Source: RGIG2206 sp045648425
Lineage (GTDB): Bacteria; Bacillota; Clostridia; Oscillospirales; Acutalibacteraceae
Reading direction: 5' to 3'
DNA: 22,792 nt
NCBI GenBank assembly: GCA_045648425.1
Contig: JAZRNV010000141.1
Location: forward strand, 1 to 22,792
In this document: in pieces, positions 8,229-16,378 of the stretch
Numbering within the stretch: the first letter of the stretch is position 1
Layout: every line of letters starts with the position of its first letter
Position numbers and translations under genes: made by a program
Notes under the pieces: generated by a model
Databases searched by the model: none
What the model saw: only the letters and a program-made list of their open reading frames with translations
Told to the model about the DNA's origin: nothing

Positions 8229-8735
8229 ATGAACGAAAATTCAACAAAACAGCTTCAAAGCAAGCTGCGCTATCTGTCACAGGATTATGATAACCTGCCT
8301 GCTGTTGCGGTAGATGGAATTTACGGTGACGAGACAAAAAGAGCGGTTGCAGAGCTTCAGCGTATGCTGGGCTTTACCGCCGACGGTGAGACGGATGACA
8401 AAACCTTGACTGCCATTGACGAATTATATCGCACATCCAAAGCCCGTCACAACCAAGCAGTGGGTGTGCAGCTTTTCCCTGAGGATGGGCAACCTATGGT
8501 CTTTGGCAGCAGGGGAGTTAGCCGAGCTGCCCTAAATCTTATGCTGGGTCAGCTTGCTTTGGTGTTTTCGAATTTGCCAAAGATAGAGAGCGTTGATCTG
8601 TTTGGTGAAGATACATTGCAATCGGTGGCTCTGATTCAGCAATCATCGGGCCTTGAAATAACGGGGCAGGTTGACAAAACCACCTTTAACGTGATTGCCC
8701 GACTTTTTAATGAGTTCAGAGGTGGCATCCGTTGA
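8229..8735 (+). CDS. Small peptidoglycan-binding domain protein
   Basis: The protein has 168 residues and consists of two PG_binding_1-type repeats. The first, about 8-65, has AVDGIYGDETKRAVAELQ then GFTADGETDDKTL. The second, about 90-165, is more diverged, with VDLFGEDTLQSVALIQ then GLEITGQVDKTTF. There is no signal peptide and no catalytic domain. It starts four bases after the previous stop and ends overlapping the TTG start of the next gene, so it is probably translationally coupled to both. It looks like a split-off or duplicated tail of the preceding SpoIID-like protein and may bind the same peptidoglycan target. Confidence 0.75.
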   Translation: MNENSTKQLQSKLRYLSQDYDNLPAVAVDGIYGDETKRAVAELQRMLGFTADGETDDKTLTAIDELYRTSKARHNQAVGVQLFPEDGQPMVFGSRGVSRAALNLMLGQLALVFSNLPKIESVDLFGEDTLQSVALIQQSSGLEITGQVDKTTFNVIARLFNEFRGGIR

Positions 8736-10252
8736 AGCTTAATGTAGGCAGGTTTTTCAAAAATGCCGCAATACTTACTTTAACCTCCTTGCTGTTGCGC
8801 TTTGCAGGGATGCTGTTCAGAATATGGATGGCCAACTCTATCGGCAGTGAGGGAATGGGCCTTTATCAGCTGATTTTGTCTTTTTATATGTTGGCGGCTA
8901 CCTTTGCGGGGCCGGGCATTACCACCGCCGTTACCCGACTTATAAGTGCTGCCCTATCCTGCTCAAAATCCAACGGGGTCAGGACTATTGTTCACAGCGC
9001 TTTGCTTTTATCGGTGGCGGTGGCAACGGTATCGGCTGTGGCGGCGGTAGTGTTTGCACGGCCCATCGCCCTTTATTGGATAAAGGACGCCCGCGCCGAG
9101 CTGAGCATCAAGCTTTTGTCAATATCCTTGCCGTTTATGGCAATTACCTCTTGCCTAAGAGGATATTTTGTAGCATATCGCAAGGTAGTAGCCCCTTCCT
9201 TGGCCCAGCTGACCGAGCAGGCGGTAAGAATGATTTTTATTGTGTTTGCCATGTCAAGGGTGGGCACTAAGGATGTGGCGCTCGCTTGTGCAGTTGTGCT
9301 TTTGGGCGACGGTATAGCTGAGTTTTCCTCTTGCCTTTATACCGTGGTCGGTTACCTTCTTCACCGCACAAGACAGGGCCGCCCATTAAGACAGCAGAAA
9401 AAAGAAAAAGGGGTGCTTTCGCAGCTGGTGCGTATTGCTGCACCTATTACGGCAGGGCGGTATCTCACTACGGGCTTACGCACCCTTGAAAGTATGCTGG
9501 TGCCCATAGGACTTGCCGCATTTTGTTCCGATAAAGGGGTCGGACTTTCTCAATACGGCAATCTTAAGGGTATGGCACTGCCGCTGCTCTTTTTTCCTGC
9601 CTCGTTTTTATCGGCTTTAGCTACCCTTACGGTGCCTGAGCTGTCAGGCGCGGCGGCAAAGGGCGACACCCTTCTTATACGCAGCTCGGTATCACGCCTT
9701 ATTGGGGTAACCTCTACGGTGTCGGTAATAATTATGGGCATATTCGCTCTTTTTGGTGAGGATATAAGTCGCCTTTTATATTCCGAGCAGGATGTGGGCT
9801 TTTATGTGCGGGTGCTGGCCCCTCTTGTGCCAATGATGTATCTTGAAAGCATCGCTACGGGTTGCCTTCACGGACTTGACCGCCAAAACGATATTTTTAA
9901 ATACAATGTTGTTGATGGGGTGCTGCGCATAGTTCTTGTGTGGCTGGCTCTCAGCCGCTGGGGTATGAGGGGCTTCGTACTGATAATGGCGGCAAGCAAC
10001 CTGCTTACCTGCCTTTTGTGTCTTAACAAGCTGGTTGAGGTGACGGGCATTAAGCCCGATTTTGCGGGGTGGGCACTTAAGCCGCTGTTGACGGCCTTGC
10101 CATCTGTTGCTGTAGGTTGCGCAGTGGGACTGGTCTGCTCGTCGGCTCCCTTGCTTGTTAAAACTTTGGCAGAATGTGTTGTAGCGGCAGGGGTTTACTT
10201 TTTGTTTCAAAAAAACAATTTAAAACGCATAATTAAAAAAAGAGCACCTTAA
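8732..10252 (+). CDS. SpoVB/MurJ-type flippase (MOP superfamily)
   Basis: The 506-residue membrane protein has about 12-14 hydrophobic segments and matches the oligosaccharidyl-lipid flippase/SpoVB branch. The N-terminus RFFKNAAILTLTSLLLRFAG and the segment IGSEGMGLYQLILSFYML are typical of SpoVB/YtgP-like proteins. In the family these proteins flip lipid-linked wall precursors, and SpoVB itself is needed for spore cortex synthesis. The start is TTG at 8732, overlapping the previous TGA, with an AGAGGTGG ribosome binding site just upstream. Grouping with peptidoglycan-binding genes supports an envelope role over drug export. Whether it is SpoVB itself, MurJ or a paralogue is not settled. Confidence 0.85.
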   Translation: MKLNVGRFFKNAAILTLTSLLLRFAGMLFRIWMANSIGSEGMGLYQLILSFYMLAATFAGPGITTAVTRLISAALSCSKSNGVRTIVHSALLLSVAVATVSAVAAVVFARPIALYWIKDARAELSIKLLSISLPFMAITSCLRGYFVAYRKVVAPSLAQLTEQAVRMIFIVFAMSRVGTKDVALACAVVLLGDGIAEFSSCLYTVVGYLLHRTRQGRPLRQQKKEKGVLSQLVRIAAPITAGRYLTTGLRTLESMLVPIGLAAFCSDKGVGLSQYGNLKGMALPLLFFPASFLSALATLTVPELSGAAAKGDTLLIRSSVSRLIGVTSTVSVIIMGIFALFGEDISRLLYSEQDVGFYVRVLAPLVPMMYLESIATGCLHGLDRQNDIFKYNVVDGVLRIVLVWLALSRWGMRGFVLIMAASNLLTCLLCLNKLVEVTGIKPDFAGWALKPLLTALPSVAVGCAVGLVCSSAPLLVKTLAECVVAAGVYFLFQKNNLKRIIKKRAP

Positions 10253-10282
10253 ATATAGATGTTGCTTTGGTATAAAATGCCT

Positions 10283-10323
10283 AAAAGCCGTGGTATGGGA
10301 CAGCAATACCACGGCTTTTCACC
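10283..10323. terminator. Terminator hairpin between the flippase gene and sfsA
   Basis: A perfect 14-bp stem (10283-10296 with 10306-10319) with a nine-base loop and T/A-rich ends. The symmetric ends suit the convergent genes on both sides. Confidence 0.8.
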
Positions 10324-10379
10324 TTTTATTCATACACAACCAATGCTTCTGATTTATCGCTTAAAATTAAGCTGCTGTT

Positions 10380-11075
10380 TTAAAGTGTAACCTCTACCAA
10401 GCTGTCGATTGCAACCTCGGGGTGATTTACATAGCAGTCGACAGCCAAAATCTTCACGCCCTTTTGAGCGGCCGCGCGCAACGCTTCGCCAAATTCGGGG
10501 TGGGTGCGGTCGTTGGGCGCAAATCGTAATATTCCCTTCATCTGAATGACAAACAGCACATAGGCCTCATGGCCCTCATCCAAAGCGGATGTCAGCTCTT
10601 TGAGATGCTTGACTCCTCGCAGGGTGGGAGCATCGGGGAAATAGGCAACTCCGTCTTTTTCGAGGGTTACCCCTTTAACCTCTAAAAGGATTTTTCGCTC
10701 ACCGTCGGTAATGAAAAAGTCAAAGCGACTTTTTCCATAGGTGTATTCCCGACGAAAGGTGGCGCTTTCCGAAAAAAGGCCGCTTTTGGGCAACCATTCG
10801 GCGGCAAGACGGTTGGGTGCCTGGGAATCCATATTAATCATTATGGGTGAGCGGTTCGGGGGATTTTTAACTACGCCCACAAGGTCAAAAAGAGTTCGGC
10901 GGTTGCCCTCTGCTGCCCTTTCAAGAAAAAGAGCGGCACCCGGCACCAGCAATTCTTTGCAGCGCCCCGTATTTTTAACGTGAACGGTATGCTCTTTGCC
11001 CTCAAGCTCAACGGTGGCAACAAATCGGTTTTCGCGGCTTATAAAGCTTGCCGTCACAATTTGGTTGTATTTCAT
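10380..11075 (-). CDS. sfsA: SfsA family DNA/RNA nuclease (sugar fermentation stimulation protein)
   Basis: The protein has 231 residues, normal for SfsA. The N-terminal OB-like part carries NTGRCKELLVPGA (35-47). The nuclease core has RFDFF (117-121), LLEVKGVTL (130-138) and the family block FPDAPTLRGVKHLKEL (146-161). These give a PD-(D/E)XK-like set of Asp119, Glu132 and Lys134. E. coli SfsA was named for a maltose-metabolism phenotype, and the family is now described as nucleases. The longer reading from 11111 is rejected, because AAAGGAG lies eight bases before the ATG at 11075. It is divergently transcribed from the MATE gene. Confidence 0.95.
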   Translation of the reverse strand: MKYNQIVTASFISRENRFVATVELEGKEHTVHVKNTGRCKELLVPGAALFLERAAEGNRRTLFDLVGVVKNPPNRSPIMINMDSQAPNRLAAEWLPKSGLFSESATFRREYTYGKSRFDFFITDGERKILLEVKGVTLEKDGVAYFPDAPTLRGVKHLKELTSALDEGHEAYVLFVIQMKGILRFAPNDRTHPEFGEALRAAAQKGVKILAVDCYVNHPEVAIDSLVEVTL

Positions 11076-11099
11076 ACCCTCCACTCCTTTCTGATGTAA

Positions 11100-11128
11100 A
11101 TAATAACGCAAAAACCGACTTTTTGCAA
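11100..11128 (-). promoter_or_regulatory. Sigma-A promoter of sfsA
   Basis: On the minus strand: TTGCAA (11123-11128), a 17-base spacer and TATTAT (11100-11105), about 25 bases before the start codon. Confidence 0.6.
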
Positions 11129-11149
11129 CGAAATTACACCTTTTTGCTA

Positions 11150-11177
11150 TTGTTTTTGTCGATTTAGATGGTATAAT
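11150..11177 (+). promoter_or_regulatory. Sigma-A promoter of the MATE gene
   Basis: TTGTTT (11150-11155), a 16-base spacer and a consensus TATAAT (11172-11177). The -35 is weak and the -10 perfect. Confidence 0.6.
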
Positions 11178-11207
11178 TGAAGATAACAGAAAAAAGGAGT
11201 GATAAGC

Positions 11208-12563
11208 TTGAAAAGAATAAAGAACGAGATTGATATGACAAGCGGCTCTTTATTCAAAAAAATTATTGGCTTTACACTACCTTTTATGCTTTCAAGCATT
11301 ATACAGTTGCTTTATAATGCCGCTGACCTGGTTGTGGTCAGCCGCTTTTCGGGCAGCAAAGCAATGGCCTCGGTGGGCGCAACAAGCTCCCTGGTTAATC
11401 TGATGCTCAATCTTTTTATAGGGCTGTCGGTGGGTGCCGGTGTTGTTTTATCCAGACGGTACGGAGCCCACGACGGCGAGGGTGTGCACAAGGCGGTGCA
11501 TACCGCCATTGCCACGGGCATAATAGCGGGCTTTGTGGCTTGTGCCGTCGGCCAGCTGGCCTGCAAATCGGCTCTCGTTTTAACCGACACCCCTAAGGGA
11601 GAGGTGTTTGATGGCGCAATATTGTATTTAAGAATTATTTTGGCGGGTGCGCCTGCAGCAGTGATTTACAACTTTGGCGCGGCGGTGCTGCGTTCGGTGG
11701 GTGATACCAAGCGTCCTCTGTACATACTCACTCTTTCAGGCCTTGCGAACGTTGTGCTCAATCTGTTTTTTGTAACGGCCCTCCAAATGAGTGTTGATGG
11801 TGTGGCATTGGCAACTATAATAGCGCAGTATCTTTCTGCAATAGCGGTGCTGATTATTCTTTCACGGGTTGACGGCACCTATAAGCTGGTTTTTTCAAAA
11901 ATTAAAATTTATAAAGATGAATTGGCCGAAATGCTTAAAATAGGCATTCCGGCAGGGCTTCAAAATATCGTTTTAAGCTTGTCAAACGCTATCATACAGT
12001 CGGCGGTTAACGGCTTTGGCCCCGCTGCCATGGCAGGCAACACGGCAGGCGCCAATATAGAGGGCGTTGCTTTTGCCTTTAAGGATTCTGTGCGCCAGGC
12101 GGCAATGACGGCTGTCAGTCAGAATTACGGAGCACGCGACCGCAAGCGCATTGCAAAAAGCGTGTCGGTCTGCCTTGCGTGTATCGGTGTGGGAGCAACC
12201 GCCCTGGGCATTTTCATGGTTGTTTTTGCCAAGCCGCTGCTGGGCATATACATTACCGACTCAGCCGAAGCAATGAGCTACGGCCAAATCAGAATGATTG
12301 TTACCTCACTGCCCTATGTGCTGAGCGGCATAATGGATATTTATTCGGGCTATTTAAGGGGCTTGGGCTATTCATCGGTGTCGACAATAAACTCATTTAT
12401 AGGCATTTGCGGTGTAAGACTTTTGTGGGTGTTTGCTGTTTTTCCCTTAAACCAATCCCTATGGATGCTTTATATGAGTTGGCCTGTTTCGTGGATAGTG
12501 ACTATCGCCCTTAACCTTATATCTCTGCATTTTGTAAAAAAACGTGCCTTGGCAAATTTTTAA
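11208..12563 (+). CDS. MATE family efflux transporter
   Basis: The 451-residue, 12-segment membrane protein is of the MatE/NorM type. The opening TSGSLFKKIIGFTLPFML and the following NAADLVVVSRFSG are characteristic of Clostridia MATE proteins, and a second MatE half begins near EMLKIGIPAGLQNIV. Family members exchange Na+ or H+ for cationic drugs or metabolites; the substrate here cannot be told. A GTG at 11199 is in frame but overlaps the AAAAAGGAG ribosome binding site. TTG at 11208, eight bases after that site, is the better start. The gene ends only five bases before the -35 of the next promoter, with no terminator between, so some read-through into the TIR operon is possible. Confidence 0.93.
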   Translation: MKRIKNEIDMTSGSLFKKIIGFTLPFMLSSIIQLLYNAADLVVVSRFSGSKAMASVGATSSLVNLMLNLFIGLSVGAGVVLSRRYGAHDGEGVHKAVHTAIATGIIAGFVACAVGQLACKSALVLTDTPKGEVFDGAILYLRIILAGAPAAVIYNFGAAVLRSVGDTKRPLYILTLSGLANVVLNLFFVTALQMSVDGVALATIIAQYLSAIAVLIILSRVDGTYKLVFSKIKIYKDELAEMLKIGIPAGLQNIVLSLSNAIIQSAVNGFGPAAMAGNTAGANIEGVAFAFKDSVRQAAMTAVSQNYGARDRKRIAKSVSVCLACIGVGATALGIFMVVFAKPLLGIYITDSAEAMSYGQIRMIVTSLPYVLSGIMDIYSGYLRGLGYSSVSTINSFIGICGVRLLWVFAVFPLNQSLWMLYMSWPVSWIVTIALNLISLHFVKKRALANF

Positions 12564-12567
12564 ACTG

Positions 12568-12596
12568 TTGTACCTTTTAAAAAAGTGTGATATAAT
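12568..12596 (+). promoter_or_regulatory. Strong extended -10 promoter of the TIR operon
   Basis: TTGTAC (12568-12573), a 17-base spacer and TATAAT (12591-12596) preceded by TG at 12588-12589. It lies directly after the MATE stop codon. Confidence 0.8.
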
Positions 12597-12632
12597 TTAT
12601 TTTAGCAGATTTTGACGCTTTTGGAGGATAAA

Positions 12633-14429
12633 ATGTCGGAAGTTAATTTTGTGCAAAATTACAGTGGTAAAGCCCCCTACGCTTTTATAAGCTATTGCCA
12701 CGATGAATTAAGCAAAATAGTACCCATCTTGCGCCTGCTTACTCAAGCGAACTGCCGCATTTGGCGCGACAAAGAGATTCAGGCGGGCGATGAGTGGAGC
12801 GATGTTATCGCTCAGCACATTGAAGATTGTGAAGTTGTTCTCTTTTTTGCATCCAAGGCCAGCTGTGATTCCGAATATTGCCGCGATGAGCTGTCTTTGG
12901 CAAAAGATCTGCGCAAGCCGGTGGTAATGATCTTTATTGAGGAAAATGTTAAGTTGCCTAAAGGTATGAATATGCACACAATGCGCTACCAGCGCATTGA
13001 GCTGGCCTCACCCAAAAAAATGGTGCAAAAATTACTGCAATCTGACGCCCTTACCGAATGCATTGCCTCCACCAACGAAAGCGATGAAATCGATGACGAC
13101 AATATGCAGGTTGAGGATATAGACACTGAAGAAATTGAACAAGAAATCAAAGCAAAGCAGAGAGTACTCATAGTTGTTGCTATGACATGGGTGCTTTTGG
13201 GACTTGTGATTTCGGTGGTGCTTATTAAATTTATTATACCAATGGTTTCAAGCAGAGCTGCTGCAAGGCCATATTCGGTTGAAATGTCTGACGAGCTGAC
13301 CGATATGACCTTTATGCTTGACGGCGAGGTTTATCAGTTACCCTGCAAATTTTCGGTCTTTCTTGACAGGGGCTGGAAGTTTGATTATTTGTCAGGTATT
13401 CCCATGGATGGACTTTATAATGATGATGTTTCAAGTAAAAGCGCCTCATCCAAAAATCAAAACGTTGATATTGATGGCAACCCTTTCAACGAGAAGAGTA
13501 TAATAACCGGTCATTCTGAGGAAAAGAATATCGTTCTTATGAAAGGCGAAATAAAAATAAACCTGACCGTTTATAACAACGGTGGCAACTCTGTCTATCT
13601 TAAGGACTGCAATGTATGGTCGTTTGGTATCAATAACCTTCAAAACAAGCCCGAGATATTCTCTTTGCCCAAGTCTATCAATCTCGGCTCTACGATTGAT
13701 GATATAATCAACGCCTACGGTGTGCCCGTATACCGCGACGCCTCTGAGGACAGCGAAACCATCATGTATATCAGTGAAGATTCTACCAGAGAGCGCGCCG
13801 TTATGTTTCGTGTATATACCAAAAAGGCCGATAAAAAATACAACGCCATAGTGCTCTCAAATGGAGATTATGAGCATATTTCGAACACCACCTCTACCGA
13901 CCCCAACATACCCGTCTTTTTTGGTGACTACAATTGTATAGAGGATGAGGGCGATATAACCACACCCGTTGTAACCATAGACGGCGTTAAGTATATGCTG
14001 CCTGCACCCGTTGGCGAATTTATCGATAACGGATGGAACATTTATACGGCACCATCTGCATTGCCATCCACCAAGGGCGACACAATCACCCTGGCGCAAA
14101 AAGAAAAACAGATGAAGTGCGGTATCTTTAACTTCAGCACCCGACAGCATTATGTTAAGGACACAGCAGTTGATTCCATAGAGTATAATGCCGATTCCAA
14201 ATTCACTCTTACATTGCCGGGAGGCATCACTCTTGGCAGCACCAAGCAAGAGCTTGACCGCTTGATAACCGAAGATTTCAAGGTGACCGAAAAGGACGGC
14301 AAGCTGACTTACAAATATGAAGACTCGGCTGTTTTTGGCTATCACCTTCAAATTGTGGTTGATAAGGCCACCCAAAAGGTTGAAAGCATAAAAGTAGCTT
14401 CATTCAGGTGGCATTATCCCCAAAAATAA
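12633..14429 (+). CDS. Membrane-anchored TIR-domain protein with duplicated C-terminal region
   Basis: The 598-residue protein starts at ATG 12633, seven bases after GGAGG. An in-frame TTG at 12612 lacks such a site. Residues about 15-130 are a TIR domain: the first strand AFISYCHDE, then CRIWRDKEIQAGDEW, then ASCDSEYCRDEL, where Glu86 takes the position of the NADase glutamate of TIR enzymes. An acidic linker (about 148-172) precedes one membrane helix (about 178-203). The rest holds two copies of an unknown module. Copy A (about 225-410) has LDGEVYQLPCKFSVFLDRGW and NLGSTIDDI; copy B (about 445-592) has IDGVKYMLPAPVGEFIDNGW and TLGSTKQEL. The expected topology is TIR inside and repeats outside. 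The ligand and activity are unknown. It is first in a three-gene operon. Confidence 0.85.
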   Translation: MSEVNFVQNYSGKAPYAFISYCHDELSKIVPILRLLTQANCRIWRDKEIQAGDEWSDVIAQHIEDCEVVLFFASKASCDSEYCRDELSLAKDLRKPVVMIFIEENVKLPKGMNMHTMRYQRIELASPKKMVQKLLQSDALTECIASTNESDEIDDDNMQVEDIDTEEIEQEIKAKQRVLIVVAMTWVLLGLVISVVLIKFIIPMVSSRAAARPYSVEMSDELTDMTFMLDGEVYQLPCKFSVFLDRGWKFDYLSGIPMDGLYNDDVSSKSASSKNQNVDIDGNPFNEKSIITGHSEEKNIVLMKGEIKINLTVYNNGGNSVYLKDCNVWSFGINNLQNKPEIFSLPKSINLGSTIDDIINAYGVPVYRDASEDSETIMYISEDSTRERAVMFRVYTKKADKKYNAIVLSNGDYEHISNTTSTDPNIPVFFGDYNCIEDEGDITTPVVTIDGVKYMLPAPVGEFIDNGWNIYTAPSALPSTKGDTITLAQKEKQMKCGIFNFSTRQHYVKDTAVDSIEYNADSKFTLTLPGGITLGSTKQELDRLITEDFKVTEKDGKLTYKYEDSAVFGYHLQIVVDKATQKVESIKVASFRWHYPQK

Positions 14430-14443
14430 AAGGAGATTTAATT

Positions 14444-15145
14444 ATGACCGAAGTTAAGCGCAACAGCGGCCTGCCTATGATAATGTATATTATCGCAACC
14501 TGTCTTTCGGCATTTTCAGTGTTGATTAAACAGTTATACAATAATGTGCATTTTAATTTTTCCAACGTTAACGTAAGAGGGTTGATTTATGCCCTTGTGC
14601 CCACGTTGCTGATGACGCTGCTGATAGTTCACGGCGCTATGTTCAAGGCCAATAAAACCCGCATCTTTTTTATGCTTTATTACATTGCCCAAATCTTGAT
14701 AATTGCATATACTATATACTGCAATCTTAGGGTAATATTCAATGCCCCCGCCGCCGCGGCATGGTACTTTTCTTATGGCGACGTAGTATATATTGTGCTG
14801 TACGCGCTTATAATAATTGACTGCATAGCATCCAAAAAGCACGCTATGGCACGCACTGCGCTTATATTGCTTATTGTGTGTAACGTGCTGTTCGCCTTTA
14901 TCAATCTGGGCGCTAACATTGTGTACGTCATCAAGAATTTTGATTACATTGACAGCTTGGGCGACCTGGGCAGATTTTTCGGCGGTGGTTTCTCGTTTGC
15001 GATTTCTATCGTTTCGGGCGTTTTTTCAAGAGCGTCATTTTTGCTGACAAACATTGCAGGCATCATCTACACCTCAAAGGACAAGCCTGCCCAAAAGGAG
15101 CTTGCAACCCCTGCATCCACAATCAACCAATCTCAACCGCAATAA
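14444..15145 (+). CDS. Multi-pass membrane protein of unknown function, TIR operon
   Basis: The 233-residue protein is not assigned to a family. It has about five or six hydrophobic segments, around residues 9-28, 42-62, 70-90, 105-122, 126-152 and 180-213. The N-terminus is short and polar, and the C-terminal tail of about 20 residues is Gln/Pro/Ser-rich. An aromatic stretch, AAAAWYFSYGDVVY, lies between segments three and four. ATG 14444 follows AAAAGGAG; an upstream in-frame codon at 14408 would overlap the TIR gene. The 14-base gap after the TIR gene and the 15-base gap before the next gene point to cotranscription. A partner role for the TIR protein in the membrane is inferred only from operon position. 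Confidence 0.7.
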   Translation: MTEVKRNSGLPMIMYIIATCLSAFSVLIKQLYNNVHFNFSNVNVRGLIYALVPTLLMTLLIVHGAMFKANKTRIFFMLYYIAQILIIAYTIYCNLRVIFNAPAAAAWYFSYGDVVYIVLYALIIIDCIASKKHAMARTALILLIVCNVLFAFINLGANIVYVIKNFDYIDSLGDLGRFFGGGFSFAISIVSGVFSRASFLLTNIAGIIYTSKDKPAQKELATPASTINQSQPQ

Positions 15146-15160
15146 AGGAGATAATCCCCA

Positions 15161-16045
15161 ATGCAATTTCGTCCTCTGACCGATGCGGATCTCGATTTGT
15201 GCCGGCCGTATTTTGAAAAATTAGACCCCACCGCCTGCGACTACACCGTAGGCGGAGTCTTTATGTGGCGCGATATGTATAACACCCAAATGGCCATTGA
15301 GGACGATTGCCTTATAATATGTCTTTATGAAGAGGGCGAGGCCTATTACTGCCTGCCCATGGGTGAAAGGGTAAGGGCTGCCGTCGAAAAAATTGTTGAG
15401 CACGAAAAGGCAAAGGGCTCCGATGTGGTGCGCTTTTGCGCCGTAATGCCCGAATATTTGCCCATATTTGAGGGCTTGGAGCAAAAGGTTGAGATTATAG
15501 CTCAGTTTGATTTTAACGATTATCTCTATTCTGCCGAAGATTTAATAGGGCTTGCCGGCAAAAAATTTGGTGGGCAGCGCAATCTTATAAGGCAGTTTGA
15601 GCGACTGTATCCCAACAACGAGTTTAAAGAATTAACTGCACAAAATCTGCAAGAGGTGCGGCAGTTCTTCACCGCCTCCTTCAAGGCGGCTGATCCGATG
15701 GGCGATGACCACAAGCAGGCCGAAAATGCCCTGGTAAACAGCGTTTTGAGTCGCGAGGATTTGCTCGGTATGTTCGGCGCCGTTTTGTATGTTGACGGCA
15801 GGGTGGTGGGCTTTTCGGTAGGCGAGCAGGTGGGTGATACCCTCTATGTTCACATAGAAAAGGCAGACCGCAACGTTAAAGGCGCCTATCAGACCCTTAA
15901 CAATCGGTTTGCCCGCAAATTTGGTGGTAACGCAAGCTTTATCAACCGCGAGGATGATATGGGCGATTTAGGGCTTCGCAAGGCAAAAATGGCCTATCAC
16001 CCCATCAAGCTGATTGAAAAATATATTGTTGAAATAGTTTTATAA
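15161..16045 (+). CDS. DUF2156 (GNAT-fold) domain protein
   Basis: The 294-residue protein matches the DUF2156 family (PF09924), which has two tandem GNAT-like folds and is related to the catalytic part of phosphatidylglycerol lysyltransferase (MprF) and to FemX-type aminoacyltransferases. Visible signatures are the start FRPLTDADLDLCRPYFEK, the region GGVFMWRDMY, the central KKFGGQRNLIRQFERLYP and the closing NREDDMGDLGLRKAKMAYHP. There is no membrane segment, so if it aminoacylates a lipid it lacks the MprF flippase half. The substrate is unknown. The ribosome binding site AAAGGAG precedes the ATG. It is the last gene of the TIR operon, with a terminator starting at its stop codon. Confidence 0.88.
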   Translation: MQFRPLTDADLDLCRPYFEKLDPTACDYTVGGVFMWRDMYNTQMAIEDDCLIICLYEEGEAYYCLPMGERVRAAVEKIVEHEKAKGSDVVRFCAVMPEYLPIFEGLEQKVEIIAQFDFNDYLYSAEDLIGLAGKKFGGQRNLIRQFERLYPNNEFKELTAQNLQEVRQFFTASFKAADPMGDDHKQAENALVNSVLSREDLLGMFGAVLYVDGRVVGFSVGEQVGDTLYVHIEKADRNVKGAYQTLNNRFARKFGGNASFINREDDMGDLGLRKAKMAYHPIKLIEKYIVEIVL

Positions 16046-16072
16046 AAAGCAGAGGGCACCCTCTGCTTTTTT
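16045..16072 (+). terminator. Terminator of the TIR operon
   Basis: An 11-bp stem (16045-16055 with 16060-16070), GCAC loop and a T6 tract at 16067-16072. It begins at the last base of the stop codon. Confidence 0.9.
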
Positions 16073-16103
16073 ACTTGATATGTAGCATTCGCGACGAGAA
16101 ATA

Positions 16104-16222
16104 AAGGATCCCTTGTGTAAAGGGAGCTGTCACCGAAGGTGACTGAGGGATTGTTAAGGCTTTACAATCCTCCCGTCACGCCTACAGCGTGCCACCCTCC
16201 TTTACACAAGGAGGGCTTTTTT
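16104..16222. repeat. MITE-like palindromic intergenic repeat with internal hairpins
   Basis: Outer arms CCTTGTGTAAAGG (16111-16123) and its exact complement (16199-16211) enclose several nested pairs: GGATTGT with ACAATCC (16148-16154, 16164-16170), GTCACC with GGTGAC (16129-16134, 16138-16143) and CACGC with GCGTG (16177-16181, 16187-16191). The right end forms its own 8-bp hairpin (16195-16202, 16208-16215) followed by CTTTTTT, so it could end transcription on the plus strand. The general form is familiar from intergenic repeats in gut Clostridia. It has no coding capacity. Together with the next repeat it fills the 333-base gap before the zinc-ribbon gene. Confidence 0.75.
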
Positions 16223-16239
16223 GTTTTGAGCGAGCCAAA

Positions 16240-16290
16240 GCCCCTACGCAGAAAACTTAAATCAACACCGTAGGGGCGAGCAGTGCTCGC
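16240..16290. repeat. Second palindromic repeat (CGTAGGGGCGAGC type)
   Basis: GCCCCTACG (16240-16248) pairs with CGTAGGGGC (16269-16277), and GCGAGCA pairs with TGCTCGC at 16276-16290. This GC-rich block in an AT-rich gap resembles REP-like repeats common in gut Firmicutes. A 10-base direct repeat, AAGGATCCCT, at 16104-16113 and 16296-16305 brackets this element and the previous one. Confidence 0.65.
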
Positions 16291-16319
16291 CCGACAAGGA
16301 TCCCTACGTTTGTAAAGTC

Positions 16320-16348
16320 TTGCCTTTAAGGACAAAATGTGATATAAT
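16320..16348 (+). promoter_or_regulatory. Extended -10 promoter of the zinc-ribbon membrane protein gene
   Basis: TTGCCT (16320-16325), a 17-base spacer and TATAAT (16343-16348) preceded by TG at 16340-16341. Confidence 0.75.
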
Positions 16349-16378
16349 ACGACAAACCAATCAAAAGGAGAAGATTGT

